Assembly: GCA_903873295.1 (NCBI GenBank)
Contig: CAIQNV010000150.1
Coordinates: 1 to 36,931, forward strand
DNA: 36,931 nt
From: an uncultured Elusimicrobia bacterium
Lineage (GTDB): Bacteria; Elusimicrobiota; Elusimicrobia; Elusimicrobiales; UBA9959
Reading direction: 5' to 3'
The notes under the pieces are model-generated. The model had not been told where the DNA came from. It was given only the letters and a program-made list of their open reading frames with translations, and ran no database searches. The position numbers and the translations under genes are program-made. The stretch's first letter is position 1; each line of letters opens with the position of its first letter. This document shows positions 1 to 7,702 of the stretch, one piece after another.

Positions 1-1
1 A

Positions 2-278
2 GCAACTAGCCAGATTGGAATCCTTCTTTTTGAAAAGAGTTGTATGCAAGTAAAAATGGGGCCAGATAAAAACCACCGTCTTCCGCACTTTCATATAAGG
101 TACCAAAAATGAGTTTTGTGCGTCTTATGCAGTAGAGAGCCTCCGGAGGCTCGCCGGCGGCATGCCTAAAAAATACGAAGAGACAATACTTGACTGGGCC
201 AGATATAAGCAGAAGATTCTTCTAATTACCTTGAAAAGAACTTTTAAATGGCGAAGATATTCCCGACTAGGTAATTGA
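2..278 (+). pseudogene. Broken DUF4160-like gene, 5' end outside window
   Basis: Two adjacent reading frames look like halves of one small protein. Frame A (from base 2, stop TGA at 110-112) ends with a His-rich motif, DKNHRLPHFHIRYQ. Frame B continues from about base 108 to the TGA at 276-278 and reads GGMPKKYEETILDWARYKQ. DUF4160 proteins carry a PPHFH(V/A)xY motif followed about 30 residues later by G-x-(L/M)P-x-K and an (E/D)W helix, which matches this order and spacing. The join falls in the run of five A at 105-109, so one extra A explains the break. DUF4160 is often encoded beside DUF2442 in small paired modules; no partner is visible. Seen: both motifs and the frame change. Inferred: family and decay. 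A sequencing error in the A-run is possible. Confidence 0.45.
137..152. repeat. Perfect 16-bp palindrome
   Basis: GAGCCTCCGGAGGCTC reads the same on both strands. It lies inside the decayed DUF4160-like gene. No T-run follows, so it is not a convincing terminator. Its role is unknown. Confidence 0.4.
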
Positions 279-296
279 AAACTTTAAGGATGTTAA

Positions 297-3200
297 GTGA
301 CAATGAAAAACACATTCTGGGCGAAAATAGTCTTCATTACCTGCTTGGCTACGTTGTATTATACTTCCATTTGTGTTGCGGGTTGGCGGACACCTCTTAT
401 TGATGTTACTGGGGGTGCTTCCTGCTTGAAGCTTGATAGTAGTAACTATCCGCATATTCTATACCATGATAACATAGCCCTTAAATACACCAAGTGGACC
501 GGGGCGGCTTGGGCAACACAAACGGTAGACACATTCGGAATTGCGGGTTTGTGGCAATATTATCATCCCTCATTGGCGCTTGATGCCAGCGGGAACCCTC
601 ATATTTCTTACTTTGTCCCTGCAAGTGGCAGTATAAAATACGCCAAGTGGACAGGGGCAGCGTTTGGGATACAAACAATTGACTCAGTTGGAGCAGTTGG
701 AGCACATGAGACTTCTATAGCGCTTAACGCAAGTGGGAACCCACAGATCTTTTATAATGACGCAAATGGTAATTTAATATACGCCAAATGGACCGGGGCT
801 ACGTGGCAAAAACAAACGGTTGATTATGGTGGATGGTCTCCTTCTTTAGCCTTTGACTCCAGTGATAATCCCCATGTTTCTTATATCGGTGTGGGGGCTA
901 AATTAAAATATGCTAAATGGACAGGAGTAGCCTGGTCAACGCAAACGGTTGATTACGGATGGTCTGGTACTTCTTTAGCCCTTGATTCTAAGGATAATCC
1001 TCACATCTCATATAATGGTGATTCTTCAGACCCTAAATTGAAGTATGCAAAATGGACTGGAGCCTCTTGGGCAACAGAAATGATTGATAACACCGGCAAA
1101 GCCGGAGATTTTAACAGCATAGCACTTGATGCGAGTGATAATCCGAGTATTTCCTATTATTCAAAGGCATCCCATTACATGTTTATATATGCTAAATGGA
1201 CCGGTTTAGTTTGGTTAAAACAAAATATTGATTCTGCCGGACAGTATGGCATGAATACCTCACTAGCGCTTGATGCCAGTGGGAATCCACACATTTCATA
1301 CTCAAATTATGACAATGGTAATTTAAAATATGCGGAGACAAACACTTCTCCTATTCTTACGTGGACTGGTGAGGCTAATTATTCTGCGGATGGCACAAAT
1401 CCGGAATTAGCCGCACATGGGGCCCTTTTTGTTTTTCGGGTAAAATACACAGATGGGGATAATGATGCCCCTATAAATGGTTACCCAAAACTATATCTCC
1501 TAAAAGCCGGGGCAACTGTACAGACATTAGCGCTGAATTATATTTCTGGGACTAATAATAATGGTGCAGTTTATTCCACCTCCACTGTTATTGTTTCCCC
1601 CGGTTCTGATTATTCTTATCACTTTAGTGCCTACGATGTTTATGGTGACACAGCCACTGGAGTTTCAACTGGCGCTACCAGTGGGCCTGAGGTTACAAAT
1701 AGTAACCCATCATTAAAATGGGCTGGCGAAATTGGTTACACTACTGATGGAGTAGAACCAGGGGGGCAGGGTCATCCAGGAACTTTTGCTTTTAAGGTCA
1801 AATATACTGATGTGGATAATGACAGCCCTGGAGCCGGCTTCCCCAAACTGTATCTCCTGAAATCCGGGGCTACAGTCCAAACTTTAGCAATGAATTTCGT
1901 TTCCGGTTCCTACAGTGCCGGTGCGATTTATACCACTACCACAATCCTGGCGGTTCCAGGGTCCGACTATTCTTATCATTTTGAAGCATGGGATGTTTAC
2001 GGTGCTACTGCCACAGGAGTTTCGACCGGGACTATTATCGGGCCTGTGGTAACAAATAATGCTCCTACGCTTACTTGGACCGGCGAAAGCAACTATATCG
2101 CAGATGGCTTAAACCCTGAAAGTGCACATGCTGGGCCGGGTTTTACTTTTAGGGTTAAATACACAGATTCGGATAATGATTCACCTTCCGCTGGTTATCC
2201 GAAGCTCTATGTTTTGAAAGCAGGAACCACGGTGCAAAGTTTGACTATGAATTTTGTTTCCGGTTCTAACAGTACCGGGGCAATTTATTCAACATCGACC
2301 ATATTGTCTGCGGTAGGCGCGGATTATACCTACCATTTCGAGGGATATGACGTTTATGGCGCTACAGCGACAGGGGTTTCTACCGGAACTGTAAGCGGAC
2401 CGTTAGTAACAAACAATTCCCCTGTACTGTTTTGGACCGGGGAGGCCAATTATGCCTCGGACGGGATTAATCCGAACACCGGGGATCTTACAACAAGTTT
2501 TATTTTCCGGGTGAAGTATTCAGATGTGGATAGCGACGCACCTTATACCGGGTATCCCAAACTGCATATTAAGAAAGGCGGGTCTGTAATAAGCGGCAGT
2601 CCGTTTACAATGACTTATGTCTCCGGCAGTAACCCCAACGGCGCTGTTTATACCTATACAAAATCACTGGCCGCTTCCGGGTCGGACTACACATATTATT
2701 TTGAGGCGCAGGACGCTTATAATGCTGTGGCTTCAGGCACGCCTCTGTCATCGGCTTCCGGGCCTATTATTTCTAATCATGCGCCGACTTTGGCCTGGAC
2801 TGGGGAGACCAATTACACGGCTGACGGACTTGATCCGCAAGGCGGCGACAGGAACACGAATTTTGTGTTCCGGGTTAAATACGCCGATGCGGATAACCAG
2901 ACGCCAAATACAGGGTATCCGCAGCTTCATATAGAGCAAGGCGGCGCGGAAATAACCGGCAGCCCGTTTAGTATGAGTTTTATTTCAGGAACCAACACCG
3001 CCGGCGCTATTTACAGCTACGCCAAAACCCTTACTCCGGGCACGGACTACGCCTATTATTTTATAGCGCAGGACAGTGACGGCGCTGACGCCACCGGCGC
3101 ACCTGTGGCGGAAATTGACGCGCCGGACGTAAGCAATCAGAGCCCTGCGCTTGTTTGGACTGCGGAAACAAATTATACAGCGGGTGGATTATACCCTCTT

Positions 3201-3794
3201 AAAGGCGCCGCAACAGACAATTATATTTTCCGCGTGAAATACATAGACGCCGATAACGACGCGCCGGGCACAGGGTTCCCGTTAGTGCGTATTAAAAGAT
3301 CCGGGGCGGATATAAGCGGCAGCCCGTTTGTTATGAATTACATTTCCGGCGCGAATAGTACCGGGGCCATATATTCGCTTTCAAAAACACTGTCCTCAGG
3401 GGATTACGCTTATTCATTTGACGCGCTGGATCTCTACAACGGCCAGGCCTCCGGCGCACCGCTTGCTGAGCAGTCCGGCCCGGTGGTTATCGGCGCGGTG
3501 CTGCCGCCGGCACAGGAAGTTAAAGTCTATCATGGCGTGTTCAAGCCGGGGCAGAATGAGAAGACCAATATCTCTTTTAACACCGCCGCGCCTGTTTCTA
3601 TTACCGTGACGGTCTACAACAATGTGGGCCGCAAGGTTAAAGAGCTTTACCACGGCGCCTCCAGTACCGGCCTTAATCTTATCCAGTGGGACGGCCGAGA
3701 CGAGGGGGGAACCAAAGTCTCCAGCGGCGTCTACACCATAAAAATAGAAGGCGGCGGCATAAACCAGAGCAAGCGCGTAGTGGTGGTGAGGTAG
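297..3794 (+). CDS. Secreted seven-repeat propeller / six Ig-like repeat protein with FlgD/T9SS-like C-terminus
   Basis: This is a 1165-aa surface or secreted protein of unknown binding target. An N-terminal signal peptide ends near CVA|GW (about residue 29). Residues about 30-345 hold seven copies of a motif of the type LDASGNPHISY followed by YAKWTGAxW, the count expected for a seven-bladed beta-propeller. Residues about 349-1063 hold six repeats of 118-120 aa, each opening NxxPxLxWTGExNYxADG and containing FRVKYxDxDNDxP, probably Ig/PKD-like beta domains. The last 95 residues resemble FlgD-like Ig domains and type A T9SS sorting domains: VYNNVGRKVKEL, WDGRDEGG, SGVYTIKIEGG, ending KRVVVVR. 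The start is GTG 297 (AAGGA at 286-290, spacing 6) or ATG 303 two codons later. GC content rises clearly from 5' to 3'. Confidence 0.85.
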   Translation: MTMKNTFWAKIVFITCLATLYYTSICVAGWRTPLIDVTGGASCLKLDSSNYPHILYHDNIALKYTKWTGAAWATQTVDTFGIAGLWQYYHPSLALDASGNPHISYFVPASGSIKYAKWTGAAFGIQTIDSVGAVGAHETSIALNASGNPQIFYNDANGNLIYAKWTGATWQKQTVDYGGWSPSLAFDSSDNPHVSYIGVGAKLKYAKWTGVAWSTQTVDYGWSGTSLALDSKDNPHISYNGDSSDPKLKYAKWTGASWATEMIDNTGKAGDFNSIALDASDNPSISYYSKASHYMFIYAKWTGLVWLKQNIDSAGQYGMNTSLALDASGNPHISYSNYDNGNLKYAETNTSPILTWTGEANYSADGTNPELAAHGALFVFRVKYTDGDNDAPINGYPKLYLLKAGATVQTLALNYISGTNNNGAVYSTSTVIVSPGSDYSYHFSAYDVYGDTATGVSTGATSGPEVTNSNPSLKWAGEIGYTTDGVEPGGQGHPGTFAFKVKYTDVDNDSPGAGFPKLYLLKSGATVQTLAMNFVSGSYSAGAIYTTTTILAVPGSDYSYHFEAWDVYGATATGVSTGTIIGPVVTNNAPTLTWTGESNYIADGLNPESAHAGPGFTFRVKYTDSDNDSPSAGYPKLYVLKAGTTVQSLTMNFVSGSNSTGAIYSTSTILSAVGADYTYHFEGYDVYGATATGVSTGTVSGPLVTNNSPVLFWTGEANYASDGINPNTGDLTTSFIFRVKYSDVDSDAPYTGYPKLHIKKGGSVISGSPFTMTYVSGSNPNGAVYTYTKSLAASGSDYTYYFEAQDAYNAVASGTPLSSASGPIISNHAPTLAWTGETNYTADGLDPQGGDRNTNFVFRVKYADADNQTPNTGYPQLHIEQGGAEITGSPFSMSFISGTNTAGAIYSYAKTLTPGTDYAYYFIAQDSDGADATGAPVAEIDAPDVSNQSPALVWTAETNYTAGGLYPLKGAATDNYIFRVKYIDADNDAPGTGFPLVRIKRSGADISGSPFVMNYISGANSTGAIYSLSKTLSSGDYAYSFDALDLYNGQASGAPLAEQSGPVVIGAVLPPAQEVKVYHGVFKPGQNEKTNISFNTAAPVSITVTVYNNVGRKVKELYHGASSTGLNLIQWDGRDEGGTKVSSGVYTIKIEGGGINQSKRVVVVR
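1341..3490 (+). repeat. Six tandem ~360-nt repeats encoding Ig-like domains
   Basis: Repeat units begin at about 1341, 1698, 2058, 2415, 2775 and 3135, each 357-360 nt. The proteins align well throughout. The DNA of units 1-3 is clearly AT-richer than that of units 4-6, so the copies are not recent identical duplicates. Confidence 0.85.
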
Positions 3795-3802
3795 CTGAAA
3801 AG

Positions 3803-3885
3803 TGACACCATTGGTGTCAGAAACAGAAAACTCTCACCATTGGCGAGAGAAATAGACGGCTTAAAACTGCCACCATTGGCGGCAG
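3803..3885 (+). repeat. Array of three hairpins with a common CACCATTGG core
   Basis: Three short inverted repeats lie at 3803-3819, 3831-3849 and 3867-3885. Each has the loop-side core CACCATTGG(T/C)G and is followed by AGAAA. The outer arms differ between copies but pair within each copy: TGACA/TGTCA, CTCTC/GAGAG, CTGCC/GGCAG. There is no poly-T tail, so these are not ordinary terminators. They sit between the large secreted-protein gene and the ORF6N gene. Confidence 0.75.
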
Positions 3886-3936
3886 AAATAGCCAAAAGAC
3901 AATTTTTAAAGTCGACAGGCCCTTGTCGGGTTCGTG

Positions 3937-3945
3937 TGCTAGGCT
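3937..3945 (+). promoter_or_regulatory. Possible extended -10 for the ORF6N gene
   Basis: TGC-TAGGCT fits an extended -10 element and would place the start of transcription near 3952, about 26 nt before the ATG. The same TGC-TA-N3-T pattern is seen before abiEi (10093-10101). No good -35 is visible. Confidence 0.3.
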
Positions 3946-3977
3946 ATTAGCAAGAAACCTGCAAATTGGGAGGGGCT

Positions 3978-4490
3978 ATGAAAGACTTAATAAACAGGAA
4001 AAATATCGGGCAAAAAATATTTATGATTCGCGGGCACAGGGTAATGCTTAGTTATCATTTGGCTGAAATGTATGGAGTGGAAGCACGTGTGTTGATACAG
4101 GCCGTTAAGCGGAATATTGCACGTTTTCCAGTAGATTTCATGTTTCAATTAACTGCTGTGGAATATGGAAACTTGAAATCACAATCTGTGATTTCAAGTT
4201 GGGGCGGACGGCGGGCCAATCCATACGCTTTTACCGAGCAGGGAGTCTCAATGCTCTCCAGCGTTATAAACAGCAAAGAAGCAATTGAGGTAAATATCGC
4301 TATTATTCGGACCTTTGTAAAAATACGGCAGATGCTTTCCGAACAAAAAGGGTTAGCACATAAGCTTTCAGAGTTGGAACGTAAAATCGGCAGACACGAC
4401 CTGGAGATCAGAAACATATTTGACGCCATAAAAGAACTTATGGGGACAAAAGAAATCGAACCGCCGCGAGTTATAGGCTTTAAGCCGTAG
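3978..4490 (+). CDS. ORF6N-domain DNA-binding protein
   Basis: 170 aa. The N-terminal about 100 residues match the ORF6N domain of phage antirepressor-like proteins: an opening (IGQKIFMIRGHRVML), then LAEMYGV, VKRNIARFP-DFMFQL, and the hallmark SSWGGRR-PYAFTEQGVSMLSSV. A helical coiled-coil-like region follows (LSELERKIGRHDLEIRNIF), likely for oligomerisation. ORF6N/KilA-N proteins are thought to bind DNA; chromosomal copies are common and mostly uncharacterised. ATG 3978 is chosen over the upstream TTG at 3966 because GGGAGGGG (3968-3975) sits directly before it. The gene is AT-richer than the window average, fitting an accessory origin. The coding sequence contains a perfect 14-bp palindrome (4170-4200) that recurs downstream. 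Confidence 0.85.
   Translation: MKDLINRKNIGQKIFMIRGHRVMLSYHLAEMYGVEARVLIQAVKRNIARFPVDFMFQLTAVEYGNLKSQSVISSWGGRRANPYAFTEQGVSMLSSVINSKEAIEVNIAIIRTFVKIRQMLSEQKGLAHKLSELERKIGRHDLEIRNIFDAIKELMGTKEIEPPRVIGFKP
4170..4200 (+). repeat. Perfect 14-bp inverted repeat inside the ORF6N gene
   Basis: Left arm AACTTGAAATCACA (4170-4183), loop ATC, right arm TGTGATTTCAAGTT (4187-4200). It encodes the conserved NLKSQSVISS part of the ORF6N domain, so some of the palindrome may be constrained by protein. A related copy without coding function lies at 4537-4567. Confidence 0.9.
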
Positions 4491-4536
4491 TAGAGGCTTA
4501 TTGAGATTTCATGTTTCTGTTGAATGAGAGTGTGGG

Positions 4537-4567
4537 AACTTGAAATGCCAAATCGGCATTTCAAGTT
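4537..4567 (+). repeat. Second copy of the ORF6N palindrome, intergenic
   Basis: Left arm AACTTGAAATGCC (4537-4549), loop AAATC, right arm GGCATTTCAAGTT (4555-4567). The outer ten base pairs are identical to the copy inside the ORF6N gene. The inner pairs differ (GCC/GGC instead of CACA/TGTG) but still pair. It ends 26 nt before the start codon of the PorV/caspase gene, so it could act as an operator or leader hairpin for that gene. Confidence 0.9.
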
Positions 4568-4593
4568 GGAGCCGGTGATAGTGGTATGATTTT

Positions 4594-7200
4594 ATGAGAA
4601 AATATTTAGCCGGGATTTTGCTTCTGGTTTTATCTAATTGGCTATTTGCTGCCGAGCAGCCTACGGCTTTGTTCTCATTGGACGCGCAGCCTAATATTCG
4701 CCAGTATTCAATGGGCGGGGTTTTTTCCTCTCTGAATTTCTCCGACGCTGTCAGCCAGCCTTGGGAGCTGGGGTATGCGGTTACGCCGGCGGCCTATCTG
4801 GCCCATTGGCCCGGCGCGGTTAAAGACAGCCAGTATAATTTTATTTCAGCGGTCGTCCCTTACCGGAAATGGGGCGGCTTCAGCCTGTCTTATCTTAACT
4901 ATGGCACCGGTTCCGAAGTGATCGAGGAACTGGACGGCACAACGCGCAGCATTCAGCTTGAAAGCAATAAACTGATAACCCTCGGCTGGGGCCGGAATCT
5001 GGGGCAGCATCTGTTTGCCGGCGGCAATGTGAAGTTCCTCTCCAGCACACTGGCCGACACTTATACCGCCAGCACTATGCTTAACGATCTCGGCCTTGTT
5101 TACCGCGCTCTCGACGATAAATACACTTTTGGCGCCGCTATGGTAAACCAGGGCAAGGGGCTTAAGTATTATCAGACCCTGGAACCGATGCCTACAGAAC
5201 TTAAATTGGGCTATACCCGCAAAATGAAGCCCTGGCCGGGACAGAAAATAGTCTGGGGACTCGGTTACTCAAAATCGGCGGTCGACCAGAATTATTCACT
5301 CGGGGCGGAATGGTTCCCGAATATACCTTTTGTTTCCGTGCGCGCCGGGGTGAATAAAAAAGAGGACGGCACGCGCTTCGCGGCCGGCCTTGGGATCAAC
5401 TGGGAGTCTGTTGATATGGATTTCGGCTACGACATGGCCTCTCAGAAGATGGAAGAAGGCCAAAGCCCCGTGCGGTTCGCTATAAACTGGACTTTCGGCC
5501 CGCGCGGGGATTACGCCGCCGGAGAAAAATACATGGCGCGCAATATGCGCGAAAAAGCCGTGGCGCTTTGGCAGGATATCGGGCCTAAAGAAAAGTATTA
5601 CGCCCAGGCGCAGGACGCAATCGATCAGTACGCTTACCAGCCGCAATTGGTTCTCCGGGGCCGGCTTGAGGACGCCGACGGGGACGGCGTTCTTTCACCC
5701 AATGAAAAAGGCAATATAGTGGTTACGGTTTCAAACGAAGGCCGCGGCAGAGCCACAGGGATATGGCTGAAAGTGGAACCTGTAAACCCCGATAGAGCTA
5801 AAGCCAACCTTGAGGGCGGTTTTTACAATGCCCAGGTACCCAAGATCGACCCGGGAAGTAAAACGGAGATAAAAATCCCCGTTAAAGCGGCTGACGAGTC
5901 TGAAACAGGCCCTATCGCGTTCAGGTTTGAAGCTACCGAGTCGCGCGGGTTCAACCCCGAAGCCAGCGCCCTGGGGGTCCGGCTTAAAGGGATGTCGCCG
6001 CCTTATCTGGCTATGGCGCGTTATACTTTCAGCGAAAACTTTACCGGCCGCTCCGAGGGCAACAGTAACGGCACCATTGATGAAGGCGAGACTATTGAAC
6101 TTAGCGGTTTTGTGGTAAACGCGGGCTTAAGCGAGGCCCGCAACGCGGATTTTGCGCTTATATCTAAGGATACAAAAATCACCATAATTGATTCGGGCAA
6201 AGCTAACTTCGGCGTCCTTCTGCCGGGCGAGCACAGGAAGATTTCCGCTGTTTTTAAAGTAGACAAGGGGTATTCCGAAGCGGGGCCGCTGCCTCTCTAT
6301 TTCCAGTTTAAAGAATCGCGCCCCAGGTTCTCGCGCGAGCAACAGGTAAAACTGGACTTCAAGGGTTTCTACCGGAACGCCGTCGATCCGGTGTTCGCCG
6401 AATTCGATACGGCTTCTCTGCTTTCGGAACTGCCCGTTCTGCCGGGCCCGATACCAGCAACGGCGGAGGCCGGCGGCATTGCTATTGAGGCCAAAACGGG
6501 CCCGGTGCTTGATTTTGATAAAACTATTCTTACTAATGGTGACCTGAACGGCGACGGTATATACCAGCCGGGCGAAACCTTCAGTATAAGAATAGCGATA
6601 CGCAATACCGGCGGGCAGACTGCCAGGGGGGTTAAGGTCGAGATTTCCGGCAATAAAGCCGTCCAGGCCCTGATAGGGGGGCTTGAGATGGGGGATATAG
6701 AACCGGGGTCGGGAAAAACAAGGGTGGTAAGCGCGCTTGTCCCGGAAACAATGCCCAGCGCTGGTTCTCATTTCAGTATCAAGGTAACAGAAGCGTCCGG
6801 CTTTAACGCGCGTAAAATAGAAGAGGTTGCCGCCGTCTTCCAGCCGAAGGAAATAGAGAAGAAGAAAGAACCTGAACTTCTTCTGCCGGTGCCGCTGGCG
6901 AACTCTGGAAAACTGGCAAAGGCAGGCGCTCTTGTGGTCGGCATCGGGAAATACAGGAAAATGAACGGGCTGCAATATCCCGCGCTGGACGCGGAGACCG
7001 TAAAGAGTTATTTGAACGGAGTAATGGGGATCCTGCCGGGGAATATAAAGGTTCTTTTAGACGATGATGCCAGCAAATCCACAATAGAGGCCGCTGTTAA
7101 GAATTGGCTGGCAAAGAAGGATTTGAGACCATTGTTTTTTACTTCGCCGGCCACGGAGTGCCGGACCCGGACAGCCCGCGCGACGGCCCGCCGTTCATAG
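4594..7200 (+). CDS. PorV-like barrel + CARDB-like domains + start of caspase domain (frameshifted)
   Basis: 868 aa as read. A signal peptide (MRKYLAGILLLVLSNWLFAA) precedes a PorV/UPF0164-like outer-membrane beta-barrel region (about 25-300; PNIRQYSMGG, LGYAVTPAAYLAHWPG). Then come CARDB-like adhesion or structural domains with calcium-loop-like stretches (DADGDGVLSPNEKG, NGDLNGDGIYQPGE). From about residue 770 a peptidase C14 (caspase/metacaspase) fold begins: GALVVGIGKYRKMNGLQYP, LLDDDASKSTIEAAVKNWL. The caspase is then cut off. The tail after about 7122 is out-of-frame sequence, while the expected continuation is in the -1 frame from about 7113 to 7667. A lost A in GCAAAGAAGGATT would explain it. 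The intact product would be about 1020 aa. No strong Shine-Dalgarno precedes ATG 4594. Sequencing error, real decay and programmed shift cannot be separated here. Confidence 0.8.
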   Translation: MRKYLAGILLLVLSNWLFAAEQPTALFSLDAQPNIRQYSMGGVFSSLNFSDAVSQPWELGYAVTPAAYLAHWPGAVKDSQYNFISAVVPYRKWGGFSLSYLNYGTGSEVIEELDGTTRSIQLESNKLITLGWGRNLGQHLFAGGNVKFLSSTLADTYTASTMLNDLGLVYRALDDKYTFGAAMVNQGKGLKYYQTLEPMPTELKLGYTRKMKPWPGQKIVWGLGYSKSAVDQNYSLGAEWFPNIPFVSVRAGVNKKEDGTRFAAGLGINWESVDMDFGYDMASQKMEEGQSPVRFAINWTFGPRGDYAAGEKYMARNMREKAVALWQDIGPKEKYYAQAQDAIDQYAYQPQLVLRGRLEDADGDGVLSPNEKGNIVVTVSNEGRGRATGIWLKVEPVNPDRAKANLEGGFYNAQVPKIDPGSKTEIKIPVKAADESETGPIAFRFEATESRGFNPEASALGVRLKGMSPPYLAMARYTFSENFTGRSEGNSNGTIDEGETIELSGFVVNAGLSEARNADFALISKDTKITIIDSGKANFGVLLPGEHRKISAVFKVDKGYSEAGPLPLYFQFKESRPRFSREQQVKLDFKGFYRNAVDPVFAEFDTASLLSELPVLPGPIPATAEAGGIAIEAKTGPVLDFDKTILTNGDLNGDGIYQPGETFSIRIAIRNTGGQTARGVKVEISGNKAVQALIGGLEMGDIEPGSGKTRVVSALVPETMPSAGSHFSIKVTEASGFNARKIEEVAAVFQPKEIEKKKEPELLLPVPLANSGKLAKAGALVVGIGKYRKMNGLQYPALDAETVKSYLNGVMGILPGNIKVLLDDDASKSTIEAAVKNWLAKKDLRPLFFTSPATECRTRTARATARRS

Positions 7201-7667
7201 TGCCGTATGACGGAGATCTGGACCCCGCATACGGCAAGGGGACGCTGATAAACCTTAACGACCTGATCGCCGATATGGAGGGCTCAAAAGCCAGGAATGT
7301 GCTGGTCCTGCTGGATTCCTGCTTCTCCGGGCAGTTGGGCAGGACGCCCGAGTTATATGCCAGCGCGCACCGCGGCATTGCCGTAGCCGCGAAGTTCAAC
7401 CAGCAGCGGGCCTTTGTATTCTCCGGCTCAAAAGGCGACCAGGCTAGTTTCGAGTTCCCTAAAGTAAGCCACGGCTACTTCACTTATTACATGCTGCTCG
7501 GCCTTAAAGGTTATGCAGACAAGCTTCCCTACGGCAATAATAACGGCGAAGTTACCGATACCGAACTCTGCGCCTATGTGGCCGGCGAGATGAATATAGA
7601 ATTGGAAGGCCGCCAGACCCCGGTTTGCTCCAACCAGACCGGCGCGGTGCTGGGGCGGTACAGGTAA
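7104..7667 (+). CDS. Caspase-like (peptidase C14) catalytic half, -1 frame continuation
   Basis: This is the C-terminal, catalytic part of the preceding gene in the -1 frame. Real coding probably joins at 7113-7122, giving a smooth NWLAKKGFETIVFYFAGHG across the break. The catalytic dyad of caspase-like C14 peptidases is intact: His in FAGHG (codon 7152-7154) and Cys in LLDSCFSG (codon 7320-7322). The segment FIVPYDGDLDPAYGKGTLI and the later HGYFTYYMLLGLKG also fit the family. The formal start here is a TTG with no ribosome-binding site, so an independent start is unlikely. Keeping both catalytic residues argues against long-standing decay. Attached to an outer-membrane barrel, the protease would act in the envelope or at the cell surface. 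Confidence 0.75.
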   Translation: MAGKEGFETIVFYFAGHGVPDPDSPRDGPPFIVPYDGDLDPAYGKGTLINLNDLIADMEGSKARNVLVLLDSCFSGQLGRTPELYASAHRGIAVAAKFNQQRAFVFSGSKGDQASFEFPKVSHGYFTYYMLLGLKGYADKLPYGNNNGEVTDTELCAYVAGEMNIELEGRQTPVCSNQTGAVLGRYR

Positions 7668-7702
7668 GTTTTAATAAGCGCCTATGCGGGATTTATGACC
7701 AC

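Noticed and set aside
162..278. Independent 38-aa small ORF starting at ATG 162
   Set aside because: It has no well-placed ribosome-binding site and aligns better as the C-terminal half of the DUF4160-like relic.
3803..3885. CRISPR array
   Set aside because: Units are hairpins with varying arms, intervals are 28 and 36 nt, there are only three copies, and no cas genes are present.
7125..7145. Programmed -1 frameshift at the T-run in the caspase gene
   Set aside because: A shift there would replace the conserved FETIVFYF strand with unrelated residues. The frame must change earlier (7111-7122), where no classic slippery heptamer is present.
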